This document shows, one piece after another, positions 16,301 through 24,739 of a stretch of DNA of 64,000 nt. Below the pieces are notes generated by a model. It did not search any database. It was not told the origin of the DNA and saw only the letters and a program-made list of their open reading frames with translations. This stretch comes from CALKJU01 sp046349355. GTDB lineage: Bacteria > Pseudomonadota > Alphaproteobacteria > Geminicoccales > Geminicoccaceae. The translations under genes were made by a program, and so were the position numbers. The stretch spans positions 186,001-250,000 of the forward strand of contig JAXMCM010000017.1 of the NCBI GenBank assembly GCA_046349355.1, written 5' to 3'. Position 1 is the stretch's first letter. Each line of letters opens with the position of its first letter.

Positions 16301-19300
16301 ATGCCGCACGCGCCCTTCGTCCATCTCCGCGTCCGCTCCGCCTACTCGCTGCTCGAGGGGTCGGTCCGCTACGACGAGCTGGTCAAGGAGTGCCGCAGCC
16401 ACGCCATGCCGGCGGTGGCGGTGACCGACAACGGCAACCTGTTCGGGGTGATGGAGTTCTGCGCCGCCGCCAAGAAGGCGGGGGTGCAGCCGATCGTCGG
16501 GGCGCTGGTCGCGGTCACACCCGAGGAGAAGCGCGGCGGCCGCCAGCCGGTGCGCGAGCCCGAGCCCGAGCATGTCGTCCTGCTGGTCAAGGATGCGCAG
16601 GGCTATGCCAGCCTGCTGGCGCTGATGAGCGAGATCTACCTCGACGGCGACCCGTCGGGGCCGGTGCAGGCGAGCCTCGCGCAGCTGGAGACGCATGCCG
16701 CCGGGCTGATCCTGCTGACCGGCGGAGCCGGCGGGCCGGTGGGGGCTGCGCTCGCCCGCGGCGAGCGGGCCGAGGCGCGGGCGCTGCTCGAGCGCCTGAA
16801 GGCGGCCTATGGCGACCGGCTCTACGTCGAGCTGCAGCGGCACGGGCTCGAGCGCGAGCAGCAGGTCGAGCCCGACCTGGTCGAGCTGGCCTACGCGCTG
16901 GAGCTGCCGCTGGTCGCCACCAACGACGTCCACTTCATGGAGGACCGCGGCTACGAGGCCGAGGACGCGCTGATCTGCATCGCCGAGGGGGCGCAGCTGG
17001 CGCAGACCGACCGCAAGCGGGTGACCGTCGAGCACCGCTTCAAGAGTGCGGTCGAGATGCAGTCGCTGTTCGCCGACCTGCCGGAGGCGATCGCCAACAC
17101 CCTCGTGGTGGCGCGGCGCTGCGCCTACATGGCGCCGGCGCGGCAGCCGATCCTGCCGAGCTTCCCGTCCGAGGCCGGCCGCAGCGAGGACGAGGAGCTG
17201 CGCGTCCAGGCCCGCGCCGGGCTCGAGGAACGGCTGCAGCAGGTCGTCTACACGCCGGGGCTCGACGCGGCGCAGAAGGAGGAGCGGGCGGCTCCCTACC
17301 GGGCCCGCCTCGAGTTCGAGCTCGACGTCATCGTGCAGATGAAGTTCCCGGGCTACTTCCTGATCGTCTCGGACTTCATCCAGTGGGCCAAGAACCAGGG
17401 CATCCCGGTCGGGCCGGGGCGCGGCTCCGGCGCCGGCTCGGTGGTCGCCTGGGCGCTCAAGATCACCGACCTCGATCCGCTGCGCTTCGGCCTGCTGTTC
17501 GAGCGGTTCCTCAACCCCGAGCGGGTGTCGATGCCGGACTTCGACATCGACTTCTGCCAGGACCGCCGCGACGCGGTCATCCACTACGTCCAGCAGCGCT
17601 ACGGCCGCGACCGGGTGGCGCACATCATCACCTTCGGCCGGCTGCAGGCGCGCGCCGTGCTGCGCGACGTCGGCCGCGTGCTGGGGCTGCCGTTCGGCCA
17701 GGTCGACCGGCTGTGCAAGCTGGTGCCGCAGAACCCGGCCAACCCGATCAGCCTGGCCCAGGCGCTGGAGCTCGAGCCGACGCTGAAGGAGGAGCGGGCC
17801 AAGGATCCGGAAGTCGACCGGATGTTCGAGATCGCGCTGCAGCTCGAGGGCCTGCCGCGCAACGCCTCGACCCATGCCGCCGGCGTCGTCATCGGCGACC
17901 GGCCGCTGCAGGAGCTGGTGCCGCTCTACAAGGACCCGCGCAGCGGCATGCCGGTGACGCAGTTCAACATGAAGGACGTCGAGAAGGCGGGGCTGGTCAA
18001 GTTCGACTTCCTCGGCCTGTCGACGCTGACCATGCTGCGCACCGCCGAGAGCCTGGTGCGCGAGAGCGGCACGCCGATCGTGCTCGACACCCTGCCGCTC
18101 GACGACCGGCCGACCTACGAGCTGCTCAGCCGGGCCGAGACGGCGGGCGTCTTCCAGCTGGAAAGCTCAGGGATGCGCGACGCCCTGCGCAAGCTGAAGC
18201 CGGACAGCTTCGAGGACATCATCGCCATGGTGTCGCTGTACCGGCCGGGGCCGATGGACAACATCCCCCGCTACACCAACGTCAAGCATGGCACGGAGGA
18301 AGCCGAGTACCTGCACGATTCGCTGCGGCCGATCCTGGGCGAGACCAACGGCGTCATCATCTACCAGGAACAGGTGATGGAGATCGCCAAGCAGCTGGCC
18401 GGCTACACGCTGGGCGGTGCCGATCTGCTGCGCCGGGCCATGGGCAAGAAGATCAAGGCCGAGATGGACGCCCAGCGCGAGGTGTTCATCAGCGGCGCCA
18501 CCGGCAACGGCATTCCCGGCGACCTCGCCTCGACGATCTTCGACCAGGTGGCGAAGTTCGCCTCCTACGGCTTCAACAAGAGCCATGCGGCGGCCTACGC
18601 GCTGCTGGCCTACCAGACGGCCTACCTGAAGGCCAACCACCCGGTCGAATTCTTCGCCGCGGTGATGACCATCGAAATGGCGAACCTCGACAAGCTCGCG
18701 ATGTTCAGGCGCGAGATGGTCGAGAAGGGGGTGCTGCTCTATCCGCCGGACGTGAATGCCTCGAAGGTCGACTTCGCCGTCGAGGACGGGCCGGGCGGCA
18801 TCGGCGTGCGCTACGCGCTGGCGGCGATCAAGGGGGTGGGGGCGCAGGCGATGCAGGCCCTGGTCGCCGAGCGCGAGCGCGCCGGGCCGTTCACCGACCT
18901 GTTCTCGCTGTGCGCCCGGGTCGGCACCAAGGTGCTGAACAAGCGCATGCTGGAGAGCCTGATCAAGGCCGGGGCGCTGGACGAGCTCGGCGGCAACCGC
19001 CGGCAGCTCTGCGAAGGGCTGGACAAGGCGATGCGCCACGCGGCGGTGACCGCCGAGGAGGCCGACAGCGGGCAGGTGTCGCTGTTCGGCGGCGGGGCGG
19101 CGGTGACGCAGAGCCGGCCGCAGCTCGAGGCGGTCCAGGACTGGCCGCTGATGGAGCGGCTGGCGATGGAGCTGGACGCGGTCGGCTTCTACATGTCGGC
19201 GCACCCGCTCGACGGCTATCGCGGGGCGATGCGCAAGCTTGGCATCATCCCGGTCGACCGCATCCGCGCCGAGATGGGCAGCCGCGACCAGGCCCGGCTG

Positions 19301-19789
19301 ACGCTGGCCGGCGTGGTCATCAGCAAACAGGAGCGCACCACCGAGCGCTCGCGCTTCGCCTTCGTGCAGATGTCGGACGCCACCGGCGCCTACGAGGTGA
19401 CGGTGTGGGGCGACCTGCTGGCGACGGTGCGCGAGCTGCTGACGGCCCAGGTGCCGCTGCGGCTCGACGTCGACGCGCGGCTGGAGGGCGATGCGGTGCG
19501 GCTGATCGCGCAGCGCATCGAGAAGCTCGACGACAGCGCCGATTCGATCCGCGGCGAGTTCGAGATCCGGGTGGCCAGCGTCGAGGTGGCGCGGCGGCTG
19601 CGGCCGATGCTGCAGGGCGGCGAAGGGGTGCGCGGCGCCCGCGTGCGGCTGGTGGTGCCGACCGGCCGGCCCGGCGAGGAGGCAACGCTAGCGCTGCCGC
19701 CGGCGTTCACGCTGCGCTACGCGGCGACGCTCGACATCGAGCGGACGGACGGCGTGCTGGGGGTCAGGGAGCTCGCCCGGCCGCACTGA
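16301..19789 (+). CDS. dnaE: DNA polymerase III subunit alpha
   Basis: Catalytic subunit of the replicative polymerase. In 1162 residues the order is PHP domain (about 5-275, starting HLRVRSAYSLLEGSVRYDEL), polymerase domain with the catalytic acidic residues in PDFDIDFCQDRR near residue 410, helix-hairpin-helix region near 850, and an OB fold (TLAGVVISKQERTTERSRFA, about residue 1005). The length matches dnaE1 rather than the error-prone dnaE2, and no imuA/imuB genes are adjacent. A plus-strand start at ATG 16301 agrees with the family. The 3' end overlaps the convergent thiE gene by 26 bases. Confidence 0.97.
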   Translation: MPHAPFVHLRVRSAYSLLEGSVRYDELVKECRSHAMPAVAVTDNGNLFGVMEFCAAAKKAGVQPIVGALVAVTPEEKRGGRQPVREPEPEHVVLLVKDAQGYASLLALMSEIYLDGDPSGPVQASLAQLETHAAGLILLTGGAGGPVGAALARGERAEARALLERLKAAYGDRLYVELQRHGLEREQQVEPDLVELAYALELPLVATNDVHFMEDRGYEAEDALICIAEGAQLAQTDRKRVTVEHRFKSAVEMQSLFADLPEAIANTLVVARRCAYMAPARQPILPSFPSEAGRSEDEELRVQARAGLEERLQQVVYTPGLDAAQKEERAAPYRARLEFELDVIVQMKFPGYFLIVSDFIQWAKNQGIPVGPGRGSGAGSVVAWALKITDLDPLRFGLLFERFLNPERVSMPDFDIDFCQDRRDAVIHYVQQRYGRDRVAHIITFGRLQARAVLRDVGRVLGLPFGQVDRLCKLVPQNPANPISLAQALELEPTLKEERAKDPEVDRMFEIALQLEGLPRNASTHAAGVVIGDRPLQELVPLYKDPRSGMPVTQFNMKDVEKAGLVKFDFLGLSTLTMLRTAESLVRESGTPIVLDTLPLDDRPTYELLSRAETAGVFQLESSGMRDALRKLKPDSFEDIIAMVSLYRPGPMDNIPRYTNVKHGTEEAEYLHDSLRPILGETNGVIIYQEQVMEIAKQLAGYTLGGADLLRRAMGKKIKAEMDAQREVFISGATGNGIPGDLASTIFDQVAKFASYGFNKSHAAAYALLAYQTAYLKANHPVEFFAAVMTIEMANLDKLAMFRREMVEKGVLLYPPDVNASKVDFAVEDGPGGIGVRYALAAIKGVGAQAMQALVAERERAGPFTDLFSLCARVGTKVLNKRMLESLIKAGALDELGGNRRQLCEGLDKAMRHAAVTAEEADSGQVSLFGGGAAVTQSRPQLEAVQDWPLMERLAMELDAVGFYMSAHPLDGYRGAMRKLGIIPVDRIRAEMGSRDQARLTLAGVVISKQERTTERSRFAFVQMSDATGAYEVTVWGDLLATVRELLTAQVPLRLDVDARLEGDAVRLIAQRIEKLDDSADSIRGEFEIRVASVEVARRLRPMLQGGEGVRGARVRLVVPTGRPGEEATLALPPAFTLRYAATLDIERTDGVLGVRELARPH

Positions 19790-20417
19790 GGGCGGCGTCG
19801 ACGGCGCGGCGCAGCCCGGCGGTCGCAAGCCCCGAATCGGCGGCGGCGAGAATGGCGCTGACGACGGCGACGCCGTCGGCCCCGGCGGCGATGACGTCGG
19901 CGGCGTTGCCGGCATCGATGCCGCCGATGCCGACCAGCGGCAGGGGCAGGGCGCTGCGGATGGCGCGCACACCGGCGAGGCCCAGCGGCGGGGCGATGTC
20001 GGCCTTGGTGGGCGTGGCGAACACCGGGCTGGCGGCGACATAGTCGACGACCGCCGGGTCGGCCGTGGCGATGTCGGCGAGGCGCTCGAGCGACAGGCCG
20101 ATGACGGCCCGATCGCCGAGGCGGGCGCGGGCGTCGGCCGGCGGGCCGTCGCTCTGGCCGAGATGCACGCCGGCGGCGCCGACCGCGACGGCGGCCTCGA
20201 CGCTGTCGTTGACGATCAGCGGCACGCCCAGGGGATCGAGCACGGCGCGCAGGGCGCGGCCGGCGGCGACCAGCGTGGCGAGGTCGCCGCCCTTGTGGCG
20301 CAGCTGGACGATGGTCGCACCGCTCCGGGCCGCCGCGGCGACCCGGTCGAGCAGCTCGGACGCGGGCAGCCGCGGGTCGGTGACGAGGTAGACCCGCAGG
20401 TCGGGCCGCGGCCTCAC
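19764..20417 (-). CDS. thiE: Thiamine-phosphate synthase
   Basis: Joins hydroxymethylpyrimidine diphosphate and thiazole phosphate to make thiamine phosphate. The 217-residue TIM-barrel protein reads LRVYLVTDPRL at the start and has the usual diphosphate-binding QLRHKGG, GVHLGQSD and PLVGIGGIDAGNAADVIAAG stretches; the canonical RxK of many ThiE proteins appears here as RHK. The GTG at 20415-20417 overlaps the thiM stop (GTGA), so thiM and thiE are translationally coupled under the upstream TPP riboswitch. The last 26 bases overlap the end of dnaE on the other strand. Confidence 0.93.
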   Translation of the reverse strand: MRPRPDLRVYLVTDPRLPASELLDRVAAAARSGATIVQLRHKGGDLATLVAAGRALRAVLDPLGVPLIVNDSVEAAVAVGAAGVHLGQSDGPPADARARLGDRAVIGLSLERLADIATADPAVVDYVAASPVFATPTKADIAPPLGLAGVRAIRSALPLPLVGIGGIDAGNAADVIAAGADGVAVVSAILAAADSGLATAGLRRAVDAALSAAGRAP

Positions 20418-21211
20418 GCGATGCGGACCTCGGCCTCCAGGGCGGCCTCGTCGAGCCGGTAGAGCTCGTCGAGCAGCCTGACGCGCAGCGAGCCGGGGCC
20501 GTCGGCGGCGCGCGCGGCCCTGGCGCCGGCCGCACCGAACGCGGCGAAGGCGTGCGCGGTGGCGGTCAGCGGGTCCGGCACGGCGGCGAGGAAGGCGCCG
20601 CAGACGGCGCTGAGCGCACAGCCGGTGGCGGTGACGCGGGTCAGCATGGCGTCGGAGCCGTGCACCGCCAGCGTGCGGTTGCCGTCGGTCACGTAATCGA
20701 TCTCGCCGGTGACCCCGACGATGCAGCCATAGTCGCTGGCGACCTCGACCGCGATGGCCCGGGCGGCATCGCTGCTGTCGGTGCTGTCGACGCCGCGGGT
20801 GCGGCCGGCGCTGGCGCCGGCGAGCGCCATGATCTCCGAGGCGTTGCCGCGGATCAGGGTCGGGGCCAGGGCGGCGAGGTCGCGGGCGACGCCGGTGCGG
20901 TAGCCGGTGGCGCCGCAGCCGACCGGGTCGAGGACCCACGGCCGGCGCGCCTCGCGGGCGGCGGTGGCGGCGCTGCGCATGCCGGTCACCCAGGCCGGCG
21001 ACAGCGTGCCGATGTTGATGACGACGGCCGAGGAGATGCGGGCGAACTCGGCCGCCTCCTCGACGGCATGGATCATCGCCGGCGCCGCGCCCAGCGCCAG
21101 CAGCGCGTTGGCCGACAGGTCCATGGCCACGAAATTGGTGATGTTGTGGACCAGCGGCCGCGTCTCGCGGACCTTGCGCAAGCTCGCCCAGACCGCGGCG
21201 GCATTCGTCAT
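20414..21211 (-). CDS. thiM: Hydroxyethylthiazole kinase
   Basis: Phosphorylates 4-methyl-5-(2-hydroxyethyl)thiazole in thiamine salvage. The 265-residue protein starts MTNAAAVWASLRKVRETRPL and contains LVHNITNFVAMDLSANALLA, the family mark near residue 20-40, plus LDPVGCGATGYRT near residue 93 and the catalytic-loop VTATGCALSAVCGA near 190. The ATG at 21209-21211 is preceded by a run of six G at 21220-21225 that can act as ribosome site. It is first in a thiM-thiE operon behind a TPP riboswitch. De novo genes thiC, thiG and thiD are not in the window, so this operon serves salvage. Confidence 0.95.
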   Translation of the reverse strand: MTNAAAVWASLRKVRETRPLVHNITNFVAMDLSANALLALGAAPAMIHAVEEAAEFARISSAVVINIGTLSPAWVTGMRSAATAAREARRPWVLDPVGCGATGYRTGVARDLAALAPTLIRGNASEIMALAGASAGRTRGVDSTDSSDAARAIAVEVASDYGCIVGVTGEIDYVTDGNRTLAVHGSDAMLTRVTATGCALSAVCGAFLAAVPDPLTATAHAFAAFGAAGARAARAADGPGSLRVRLLDELYRLDEAALEAEVRIA

Positions 21212-21282
21212 CTGCAGGACCCCCCATGAGCTGCGCGATGCTGGCCGAGTGTCCGGCGCGGCAGGGGAGGGCCCCTTCGCGT

Positions 21283-21360
21283 GACGGCTCCCTGCGCCGG
21301 CATGACCCGGGTCAGGTTCGGCGGGTATGATCTCAGCCCCTTGCGGGACACCCCGGCCTG
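21283..21360 (-). promoter_or_regulatory. TPP riboswitch (THI box) in the thiM leader
   Basis: Read on the minus strand the leader has the THI-box consensus in order: GGGGTGTCCC, GGCTGAGAT, ATACCCG, GAACCTGACCCGGGT, then ATGCCGGCGCAGGGA. These are the pyrimidine-sensing CUGAGA and the diphosphate-binding ACCUGA/GGGUNAUGCC elements. The aptamer ends about 70 bases before the thiM ATG. Downstream, CCCTCCCC (21264-21271) can pair either with AAGGGG just before it or with the G-rich ribosome site at 21220-21225, suggesting control of translation initiation. The aptamer identity is firm; the switching mechanism is inferred. Confidence 0.95.
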
Positions 21361-21373
21361 TCGCGTGGGCGCA

Positions 21374-21402
21374 ATGGTCGGATGAAGCCTCCGAACTGTC
21401 AA
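21374..21402 (-). promoter_or_regulatory. Predicted promoter of thiM-thiE
   Basis: On the minus strand TTGACA (21397-21402) is followed after 17 bases by GACCAT (21374-21379). Transcription would begin near 21367, just before the TPP aptamer. The -35 is perfect but the -10 is weak, so this rests mostly on position. Confidence 0.45.
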
Positions 21403-21463
21403 GAACGGCCGTCTTGCCAAGGGCTTGTCGCGCGCCAGCTAAGGTGTCGGGACGGAGGACATG

Positions 21464-22408
21464 ATGCGGATCCTGGTGGTCGGTGCCGGCATGGCCGGGG
21501 CGGCGTGCGCCGGGCGGCTGAGCGCCGCGGGGCACGCCGTGCTGGTCCTCGACAAGGGCCGCTCCGTCGGCGGCCGGCTGGCGCAGCGCCGGGTCGGCGA
21601 GGCGCAGGTCGACCACGGCGCGCAATACCTGACCGCCACGGATCCCGGCTTCGTGGCCGCGCTGGCGGGATGGACGGCGGCAGGCCTGGCGGCGCCCTGG
21701 CCGGGGGCCGAGACGGGACGCGGGCTGCGGGCCTTCGCCGGCGTGCCGTCGATGGCGGCACCGGTGCGGCAGCTGCTGCACGGGACCGAGGTGCGGACGG
21801 GGACCACGGTGCTGCGGCTGCAGCGGGGAGACGCGGGCTGGTCCGCCGAGGCCGCCGACGGGACGGCGCACGGGCCGGCCGATGCGGTCGTGCTGGCGGT
21901 GCCGGCGCCGCAGGCGGCGACGCTGCTGCTTGCGAGCGGGCTCGACGGGCTGGCCGGGCGGATCGCCGGTGTCACGATCGCGCCCTGCTGGTCGGCACTG
22001 CTGGTGCCGTCGGTGCCGGCCGGGCCGGACTGGGCGTCGCGGCGGCTGGAGGGTGGCCCGCTGGTCTGGGCGGCACGCAACGATCGCAAGCCGGGGCGCA
22101 GCCCGGTCGAGAGCTGGACGCTGCATGCCGGGCCGGACTGGTCGGCGGCGATGCTGGAGGAGGAGCCGGCGCGGATCGCCCCGCTGCTGGTCGAGGCGTT
22201 CGAGGAGCAGTGCGGGGCGAGGGTGCCGGACCCGGTGCATCTGTCGGCGCACCGCTGGCGCTACGCGCTGGTGACGCGGCCGCTGGGCGAGGCCTGCCAG
22301 CACGAGGCGGAGCTCGGCATCGGCCTGTGCGGCGACTGGTGCCTGGGCCCGCGGGTCGAGGCGGCGTGGCTGTCGGGGACGGCGCTGGCCGCAAGGCTGC
22401 TGTCATGA
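21464..22408 (+). CDS. FAD-dependent oxidoreductase, renalase-like
   Basis: A 314-residue flavoprotein. The N-terminus RILVVGAGMAGAACAGRL is a dinucleotide-binding fold, KGRSVGGRLAQRR continues the FAD site, and DHGAQYLTATDPGF is typical of renalase-like amine oxidases. A C-terminal GLCGDWCLGPRVEAAWLSG is the second FAD-contact region. Two ATG codons stand together at 21461 and 21464; the ribosome site GGAGG at 21454-21458 is too close to the first and well placed for the second, so the second was chosen. The stop overlaps the next gene (ATGA), pairing it with a DCC-family protein. Substrate is unknown; bacterial renalase-like enzymes oxidise abnormal dihydronicotinamide isomers, but this is only a family hint. 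Confidence 0.85.
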   Translation: MRILVVGAGMAGAACAGRLSAAGHAVLVLDKGRSVGGRLAQRRVGEAQVDHGAQYLTATDPGFVAALAGWTAAGLAAPWPGAETGRGLRAFAGVPSMAAPVRQLLHGTEVRTGTTVLRLQRGDAGWSAEAADGTAHGPADAVVLAVPAPQAATLLLASGLDGLAGRIAGVTIAPCWSALLVPSVPAGPDWASRRLEGGPLVWAARNDRKPGRSPVESWTLHAGPDWSAAMLEEEPARIAPLLVEAFEEQCGARVPDPVHLSAHRWRYALVTRPLGEACQHEAELGIGLCGDWCLGPRVEAAWLSGTALAARLLS

Positions 22409-22806
22409 AGGCGAAGCCGACGACGGTCTATTTCAACGGGTCATGCCCCGTCTGCAGCCGCGAGATCGCGCATTACCGCAAGGCGGCCGACGCCGCCCAG
22501 GCGCCGCTGGCATGGTGCGACCTGTCGCAGCAGCCGGAGGCGCTGCGCGCGCGGGGCATCCACGGCGAGGCGGCGTTCGCCCGGCTGCACGCGGTCGACG
22601 GCGACGGCCGGCTGCTCGAGGGCGTCGATGCCTTCCTCGCGCTGTGGTCGCAGTTGCCGGGCTGGCGGATTGCCGCCAGGGTGCTCGGGCGGCCGTGGCC
22701 GAAACGCTGCATGGACGTCGTCTACGAGCGGGTGCTGGCACCCTGGCTGCTGGCGCGGCACCGGCGCCGGGCGGCTCGGCTTGCATCGCGGCGGGCGCGC
22801 GGCTAG
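22405..22806 (+). CDS. DCC family (DUF393) putative thiol-disulfide oxidoreductase
   Basis: A 133-residue protein with the DUF393/DCC motif near its start, YFNGSCPVCSREIAHYR, where the usual acidic residue of the DxxCxxC motif is replaced by asparagine. Further conserved features are LAWCDLSQQPEAL and a WxxLPGWR-like segment (WSQLPGWRIAARVL). No signal peptide is seen. It overlaps the FAD oxidoreductase gene by four bases, so the two are translated together and may act in one redox step. The biochemical role of the family is unproven. The ATG at 22405 is set by the overlap and the start of similarity. Confidence 0.85.
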   Translation: MKAKPTTVYFNGSCPVCSREIAHYRKAADAAQAPLAWCDLSQQPEALRARGIHGEAAFARLHAVDGDGRLLEGVDAFLALWSQLPGWRIAARVLGRPWPKRCMDVVYERVLAPWLLARHRRRAARLASRRARG

Positions 22807-22833
22807 AAGCCCGGCCATCTCTCACGCGGGCTC

Positions 22834-22906
22834 TCCGTCACAACCGGACGGATTCCGGTGCCTGGGCATGTCGCCCGGGTCACTGCCCGCGGCGGTGCAA
22901 CCGGAA
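22834..22906 (+). promoter_or_regulatory. Highly structured rpsB leader, candidate ribosomal-protein autoregulatory RNA
   Basis: A hairpin TCCGTC (22834-22839) / GACGGA (22847-22852) is directly followed by a three-way junction. The outer stem is TTCCGGT (22853-22859) with ACCGGAA (22900-22906), all seven pairs. Inside are CCTGGGC (22861-22867) / GCCCGGG (22873-22879) and CACTGCC (22881-22887) / GGCGGTG (22891-22897), each seven pairs with one wobble. The junction ends 16 bases before the rpsB ATG, where no good ribosome site is visible. This suits feedback control by S2 or another ligand. Pairing was done by eye; I do not recognise it as a catalogued motif. Confidence 0.5.
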
Positions 22907-22922
22907 ACGGGTACGACTGACC

Positions 22923-23732
22923 ATGGCTTTTCCGACCTTCACGATGCGCCAGCTGCTCGAGGCGGGCGCCCACTTCGGCCACCAGACGCGGCGCTGGAAC
23001 CCGCAGATGGCGCCGTACATCTTCGGCACGCGCAACGGCATCCACATCCTCGACCTGACGCAGACGGTGCCGATGCTGCATCGTGCGCTGCAGGCGACGC
23101 GCGACGTGATCGCCAGCGGCGGCCGCGTGCTGTTCGTCGGCACCAAGCGCCAGGCGCAGGATCCGATCGCCGAGGCGGCCCGCCGCTGCGGCCAGTACTA
23201 CGTCAACCACCGCTGGCTCGGCGGCATGCTGACGAACTGGAAGACGATCTCCCAGTCGATCAAGCGGCTGCGCGAGCTCGAGCAGCAGACCGCCGAGGGC
23301 GGTGGCCGGACGAAGAAGGAGATCCTCCAGCTGCAGCGCGAGAAGGACAAGCTCGAGCGCGCGCTGGGCGGCATCAAGGACATGGGCGGCCTGCCCGACC
23401 TGATCTTCGTCATCGACACCAACAAGGAGTCGATCGCCGTCGGCGAGGCCACCAAGCTGGGCATCCCGGTGGTGGCCGTGGTCGACAGCAACTGCGACCC
23501 GCGCGGCATCCGCTACCCGGTGCCGGGCAACGACGACGCCAGCCGGGCGATCAACCTCTACCTCGACCTGATGGTCGCGGCGGTGCTCGACGGCATCCAT
23601 GCCGAGATGGTCGCCAGCGGTGCCGACGTCGGTGCCCGCGAGGACATCGAGGAGGAGCTGCCCGACCTCACCGAGGTGGCCCCGCTCGACGCGCCGCCGC
23701 CGGCCGCCGAGGGCGAGCCCGCCCAGGCCTGA
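22923..23732 (+). CDS. rpsB: 30S ribosomal protein S2
   Basis: Small-subunit ribosomal protein. The 269-residue protein opens MAFPTFTMRQLLEAGAHFGH and shows HQTRRWNPQMAPYIFG, NHRWLGGMLTNWKT and LPDLIFVIDTNKESIAV, all standard S2 signatures. The acidic C-terminal tail (EDIEEELPDLTE) is longer than in E. coli, as usual in alphaproteobacteria. It begins the rpsB-tsf-pyrH-frr block. The usual ribosome site is weak or absent, and a folded leader ends 16 bases upstream. The frame is open far upstream over the DCC gene, but similarity begins at this ATG. Confidence 0.98.
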   Translation: MAFPTFTMRQLLEAGAHFGHQTRRWNPQMAPYIFGTRNGIHILDLTQTVPMLHRALQATRDVIASGGRVLFVGTKRQAQDPIAEAARRCGQYYVNHRWLGGMLTNWKTISQSIKRLRELEQQTAEGGGRTKKEILQLQREKDKLERALGGIKDMGGLPDLIFVIDTNKESIAVGEATKLGIPVVAVVDSNCDPRGIRYPVPGNDDASRAINLYLDLMVAAVLDGIHAEMVASGADVGAREDIEEELPDLTEVAPLDAPPPAAEGEPAQA

Positions 23733-23771
23733 GCGGCCTGCCCGTCCTCCCCTTTTCGTCACGGATCGAGA

Positions 23772-24698
23772 ATGGCTGAGATTACCGCCGCCCTCGTCAA
23801 GCAGCTGCGCGAGCAGACCGGCGCGGGCATGATGGACTGCAAGAAGGCGCTGGGCGAGACCGCCGGCGACTTCGAGGGCGCCGTCGACTGGCTGCGCAAG
23901 AAGGGCCTCGCCGCCGCCGCCAAGAAGGCCGGCCGGGTGACTGCCGACGGTCTCGTCGGCATGCGCCTGCAGGGCACCCAGGGTGCGCTGGTCGAGGTCA
24001 ACTCCGAGACCGACTTCGTTGCCCGCAACGAGGTCTTCCAGGCGCTCGTCCACCACATCGCCGGGCTCGCTCCCGGTGCCAGGGGCGACGTCGAGGCGCT
24101 GCGCGCCATGACCGTCTCCGGCACGGGTCGCACCGTCGCCGAGGAGGTCAACCAGGCGATCAGCGTGATCGGCGAGAACCTGAGCCTGCGCCGCACCGCC
24201 TATGTCGAGGTGCAGCACGGCGTGGTCGCCGGCTACCTGCACAACCAGGCGGCCGCGGGCCTCGGCAAGATCGGCGTGCTGGTCGGCCTCGAGTCGACGG
24301 CCGAGCCGGCGAAGCTGGCCGAGCTCGGCAAGCAGCTGGCGATGCACGTGGCGGCCGCCAACCCGCAGGCGCTGTCGGTCGACCAGCTCGACCCGGCGGT
24401 CGTGTCGCGCGAGCGGCAGATCTTCGCCGAGCAGTCGCGCGCCTCCGGCAAGCCCGAGAACATCATCGAGAAGATGGTCGAGGGCCGGATCCGCAAGTTC
24501 TACGAGGAAGCGGTCCTGCTCGAGCAGGTCTGGGTCATCGACACGGACAAGCGGGTCAAGCAGGTGGTCGAGGCCGCCGGCAAGGAGCTGGGCGCACCGG
24601 TGAAGCTCACCGGCTTCGTCCGGATGGCGCTGGGCGAGGGCATCGAGAAGCAGGAGAGCGATCTCGCCGCCGAGGTCGCCAAGATGACGGCCGGCTGA
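23772..24698 (+). CDS. tsf: Elongation factor Ts
   Basis: Guanine-nucleotide exchange factor for EF-Tu. The 308-residue protein starts MAEITAALVKQLREQTGAGM with the UBA-like N-terminal domain and the invariant GAGMMDCKKAL, then SETDFVARNEVF, the second EF-Ts signature, near residue 78-90. The C-terminal dimerisation subdomain is complete. It follows rpsB after 39 bases, the near-universal bacterial arrangement. Confidence 0.98.
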   Translation: MAEITAALVKQLREQTGAGMMDCKKALGETAGDFEGAVDWLRKKGLAAAAKKAGRVTADGLVGMRLQGTQGALVEVNSETDFVARNEVFQALVHHIAGLAPGARGDVEALRAMTVSGTGRTVAEEVNQAISVIGENLSLRRTAYVEVQHGVVAGYLHNQAAAGLGKIGVLVGLESTAEPAKLAELGKQLAMHVAAANPQALSVDQLDPAVVSRERQIFAEQSRASGKPENIIEKMVEGRIRKFYEEAVLLEQVWVIDTDKRVKQVVEAAGKELGAPVKLTGFVRMALGEGIEKQESDLAAEVAKMTAG

Positions 24699-24739
24699 GC
24701 CGGCTGGCGACGGCGCCGGGCACGGAGGGGGACGCGACG

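Noticed and set aside
15953..17875. 640-codon frame antisense to msrQ and dnaE
   Set aside because: It crosses two well-supported plus-strand genes and contains only low-complexity Arg/Gln/Leu text.
22834..22906. Cobalamin riboswitch in front of rpsB
   Set aside because: Some short strings (CGGTGCAACCGG, CACTGCCCGC) recall cobalamin elements, but the B12-box order and spacing are wrong and rpsB is not a B12-related gene.
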